From Pseudanabaena yagii GIHE-NHR1 (GTDB lineage: Bacteria; Cyanobacteriota; Cyanobacteriia; Pseudanabaenales; Pseudanabaenaceae): a stretch of DNA of 64,000 nucleotides. Location: contig NZ_JAAVJL010000001.1 of the NCBI RefSeq assembly GCF_012863495.1, positions 2,847,501 to 2,911,500 on the forward strand. Direction: 5' to 3'. Below are positions 62,210 to 64,000 of this stretch, piece after piece (within the stretch, counting starts at the first letter, position 1; each line of letters starts with the position of its first letter). A model generated the notes under the pieces. The model was given only the letters and a program-made list of their open reading frames with translations. It did not search any database and had not been told where the DNA came from. The position numbers and the translations under genes were made by a program.

Positions 62210-62821
62210 TTATGGAGTAGCAGCGCTTGGGCGCACATACTGAGCATCGACAAAACCTAATTCAAACAACTGCTGATAAGCTTGTTGTCCTAAGTCACGG
62301 GTTGGGGCTTGACTACGGATCAATTGAATTAATAACGGCACAGCTAGCTCAGGCTGATTCTTAGCCCGATAGACTACTGCAAGTTGATAGGTTGCTTCAT
62401 CTCGTAATTGAGCCGTTTGTAAAGCTTTACGACGATGGCTATCAGAAATGCGATTATCAATTCCAGAAAAGCTAGTGGTTAGCTCTTGGTAAAAATTTGA
62501 TAATTGATTAAATACTTGACGAGCATCTTGCAGCTTGGTGACAGCCAGATCATAATTTTGCTGACTAACTGCGGTGGTTGCTTCTGACATCAAACGCTGC
62601 CCACCTGAAATGCTAAACACACTACTTTCAAGGGCATTGGGTTTAGTAGATTCTACAGGCTGAGCTTGAGGCTTCTGCGGGGAAGCATTTTGCGCAATCG
62701 CCCCTAAAGGCAACAAAGCAGCAGAGGAAATAACAGACAAAACTGCGGCTTGGAAAGCAAACTGAAACGAGCGGGGCTTAGCAAAAGGTGTGGACATAGG
62801 TTGCAAATTCTGGATGCTCAC
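62210..62821 (-). CDS. Exported helical (TPR-like) hypothetical protein
   Basis: 203 residues (or 195 from ATG 62797, MSTPFAKPRSF). Signal peptide about 15-44 (FQAAVLSVISSAALLPLGAIAQ), Pro/Gln-rich linker, then two or three helical pairs with TPR spacing: AVSQQNYDLAVTKLQDARQV, QLAVVYRAKNQPELAVPLLI, QQAYQQLFELGFVDAQYVRP. Not recognised beyond cyanobacterial conservation. A periplasmic scaffold role is possible; no enzymatic motif is seen. Confidence 0.7.
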   Translation of the reverse strand: MSIQNLQPMSTPFAKPRSFQFAFQAAVLSVISSAALLPLGAIAQNASPQKPQAQPVESTKPNALESSVFSISGGQRLMSEATTAVSQQNYDLAVTKLQDARQVFNQLSNFYQELTTSFSGIDNRISDSHRRKALQTAQLRDEATYQLAVVYRAKNQPELAVPLLIQLIRSQAPTRDLGQQAYQQLFELGFVDAQYVRPSAATP

Positions 62822-63191
62822 AAAAAGTAATGAGTTTTAGATGATGGCTGAGAATACTTCAAACCTTAAAAAATTTCTCAAGAAAAATTTTAAGAAATCT
62901 TTAGAAAACTTGGCAGCCTTAGTCTAAAACTTTTTGTTATGGTAACACCCCAACATAGACGAAATACCTAGTTAAAAATATCCGTCATATCTGTCAAAAA
63001 GTATAGGAGCGCGCTTCAGCCCCCTAATCACTTATTTTGTTGAAGAGTTGTAAAGCAAATGTGACATCTTGCGTGATATGCTTAGCAACGGTGTAGGCAG
63101 CTACATCCAAGTTTTGGATACCCATTTGAGTACTGTCTTAAGTACTGGTTCTTCACTCAAAATAATCAGCAATTTTCGCTAAAAGTCAACA
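62822..63191. other. Region between the divergent hypothetical gene and atp1
   Basis: 370 bp without a gene. It should contain the ATP synthase operon promoter, but no sequence fits well enough to mark. No repeats or palindromes, unlike most intergenic regions here. Confidence 0.4.
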
Positions 63192-63626
63192 GTGAAGATT
63201 ATCCCCGCAAAAAACAGTGCAGCTTCGCAGACGGTTGTCGAAAACTCCTCCGTATCAGTTACTGATGCTCTGGAAGAGTATAACCGCCTTAAGAGGAAGC
63301 TGTTAATGCTAACCCTTGCCTCTGGATTGATTATCGGTCTAGTGGTCTGGTGCGTGTATGGACAAAAGATCGCACTTAGCTATTTTATAGGTACATTGTT
63401 TGGTGCTATCTATCTCAGAATGCTGGCTAAAGGAGTAGATCGGCTTGGAAAGCAGTCCAAGCGTCTCGGTTATGCTCGATTTGCTGTATTTGTCATCCTG
63501 ATTGCGATCGCTGCCAAGTCCGAACAATTGCAGGTTTTACCCGCTTTTTTTGGCTTTATGACCTATAAAGTCGCTGTAATTGCGATTCTTGCTCAAGATT
63601 TGACAAGTAAGTCCGATTCTCGCTGA
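63192..63626 (+). CDS. atp1: ATP synthase protein I (Atp1/AtpI)
   Basis: 144-residue membrane protein preceding the F0 genes; helps assemble the c-ring or supplies Mg2+ in other bacteria. Hydrophobic segments about 40-56 (LTLASGLIIGLVVWCVYG), 61-77 (ALSYFIGTLFGAIYLRM) and 93-135 (ARFAVFVILIAIAA; AFFGFMTYKVAVIAILA). The start is GTG 63192 (MKIIPAKNSAASQ). It lies 32 bp before atpB, as first gene of the cyanobacterial atp1-atpB-atpE order. Confidence 0.85.
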   Translation: MKIIPAKNSAASQTVVENSSVSVTDALEEYNRLKRKLLMLTLASGLIIGLVVWCVYGQKIALSYFIGTLFGAIYLRMLAKGVDRLGKQSKRLGYARFAVFVILIAIAAKSEQLQVLPAFFGFMTYKVAVIAILAQDLTSKSDSR

Positions 63627-63658
63627 TTTGACCTCCTATAGGTTGTAACATATCGAAC

Positions 63659-64000
63659 ATGATCGATCCATTAATTTTTAGCCAACAAAACAGTTTTGCC
63701 GCGCTAGAAGTGGGCAAACACCTTTATTGGCAGTTCGGTAACCTAGCGGTACACGCTCAAGTATTAATCGTGAGTTGGATTGTAATGGGCGTAGTCATCG
63801 TTGCTGCAATCATTGGGTCCAGCACCGCCAAAGCTGACCAGCGCGTCCCCGCAGGTTTTCAAAACTTCATGGAATATGCTCTGGAGTATGTCCAGAGCAT
63901 TGCCAAAGACCAAATCGGCGAGAAGCATTATAGAGAATGGGTACCATTTGTTGGTAGTCTGTTCTTGTTTATCTTCGTATCAAATTGGTCTGGAGCACTA
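63659..64000 (+). CDS. atpB: ATP synthase subunit a (5' part, runs off window)
   Basis: First 114 residues of the F0 a-subunit, the proton half-channel stator: [20 protein letters not shown], then a first helix [20 protein letters not shown], and [40 protein letters not shown] and [11 protein letters not shown], all standard for cyanobacterial AtpB. The start is ATG 63659, with ACCTCCT-type sequence upstream in reverse sense and no strong ribosome site. The frame is open at base 64000. Confidence 0.95.
   Translation, partial: MIDPLIFSQQNSFAALEVGKHLYWQFGNLAVHAQVLIVSWIVMGVVIVAAIIGSSTAKADQRVPAGFQNFMEYALEYVQSIAKDQIGEKHYREWVPFVGSLFLFIFVSNWSGAL

Overview
The window is chromosomal DNA of a filamentous or unicellular cyanobacterium, most likely a Pseudanabaena-like lineage. 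HIP1 octamers (GCGATCGC) are dense. There are cyanobacterium-specific genes: PxcA, the TLP40/CYP38-type cyclophilin, a pheophorbide-oxygenase-like Rieske protein, DUF3120, DUF1995, DUF2949, GuaB3 and the atp1-atpB start of an ATP synthase operon. The small RNA Yfr1 lies upstream of trxA, as in other cyanobacteria. The genus is inferred from style and is not proven.

Layout. 1-8.9 kb: 3' part of a hybrid-type histidine kinase (minus), DUF2949, overlapping phoH-moaD, a lumenal cyclophilin, a PAS-GAF kinase and pxcA. 9-14 kb: pyruvate dehydrogenase E2 (pdhC), then an accessory patch: a translationally coupled small protein plus retropepsin-like protease, an AT-rich OLD-family nuclease, Uma2 and a Uma2 remnant. 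14-22.4 kb: DUF3120, an AmpG-like MFS protein, Yfr1 with tandem copies of its 3' half, trxA, pyrR, cobM, cbiD, a SpoIID protein and a zinc-ribbon membrane protein. 22.5-24.5 kb: livH and a nest of four palindromic mobile repeats. 24.6-34.6 kb: a 3334-residue secreted RTX protein that strings together an ExeM-like nuclease, a 5'-nucleotidase, a phytase-type esterase-like domain and a PhoX/DUF839-like domain nested inside a Calx-beta fold. Pho-box-like octamers lie upstream, so it reads as a single-polypeptide phosphorus scavenger. 34.6-38.2 kb: DUF1995, a decayed IS630, an L,D-transpeptidase and livM with an NtcA-type site. 38.5-43.6 kb: guaB3, three overlapping receiver genes (one a GGDEF cyclase) and ecfT. 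43.7-49 kb (minus): rnc-rimM-era, a pentapeptide-repeat protein and an ABC-F ATPase. 49-55 kb: Rieske oxygenase, GST, folate cyclo-ligase, DUF29, and CIRCE-controlled groES-groEL. 55-57.7 kb: an IS1 remnant, IS982, a gene truncated by it, and a DUF433/DUF5615 toxin-antitoxin pair between direct repeats. 57.8-64 kb: M23 peptidase, birA, an S8-like protease, DUF1036, an exported helical protein, atp1 and the start of atpB.

Two themes run through the window. First, almost every transcription unit ends in a long, nearly perfect palindrome (arms of 12-31 bp, 3-base loop). Several belong to dispersed families with conserved outer ends but different, covarying arms. Second, nutrient scavenging recurs: P through the giant protein, N through LivH/LivM with an NtcA site, and cobalt or another metal or vitamin through EcfT and cobalamin enzymes. 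All calls come from reading the sequence; no database search was run.
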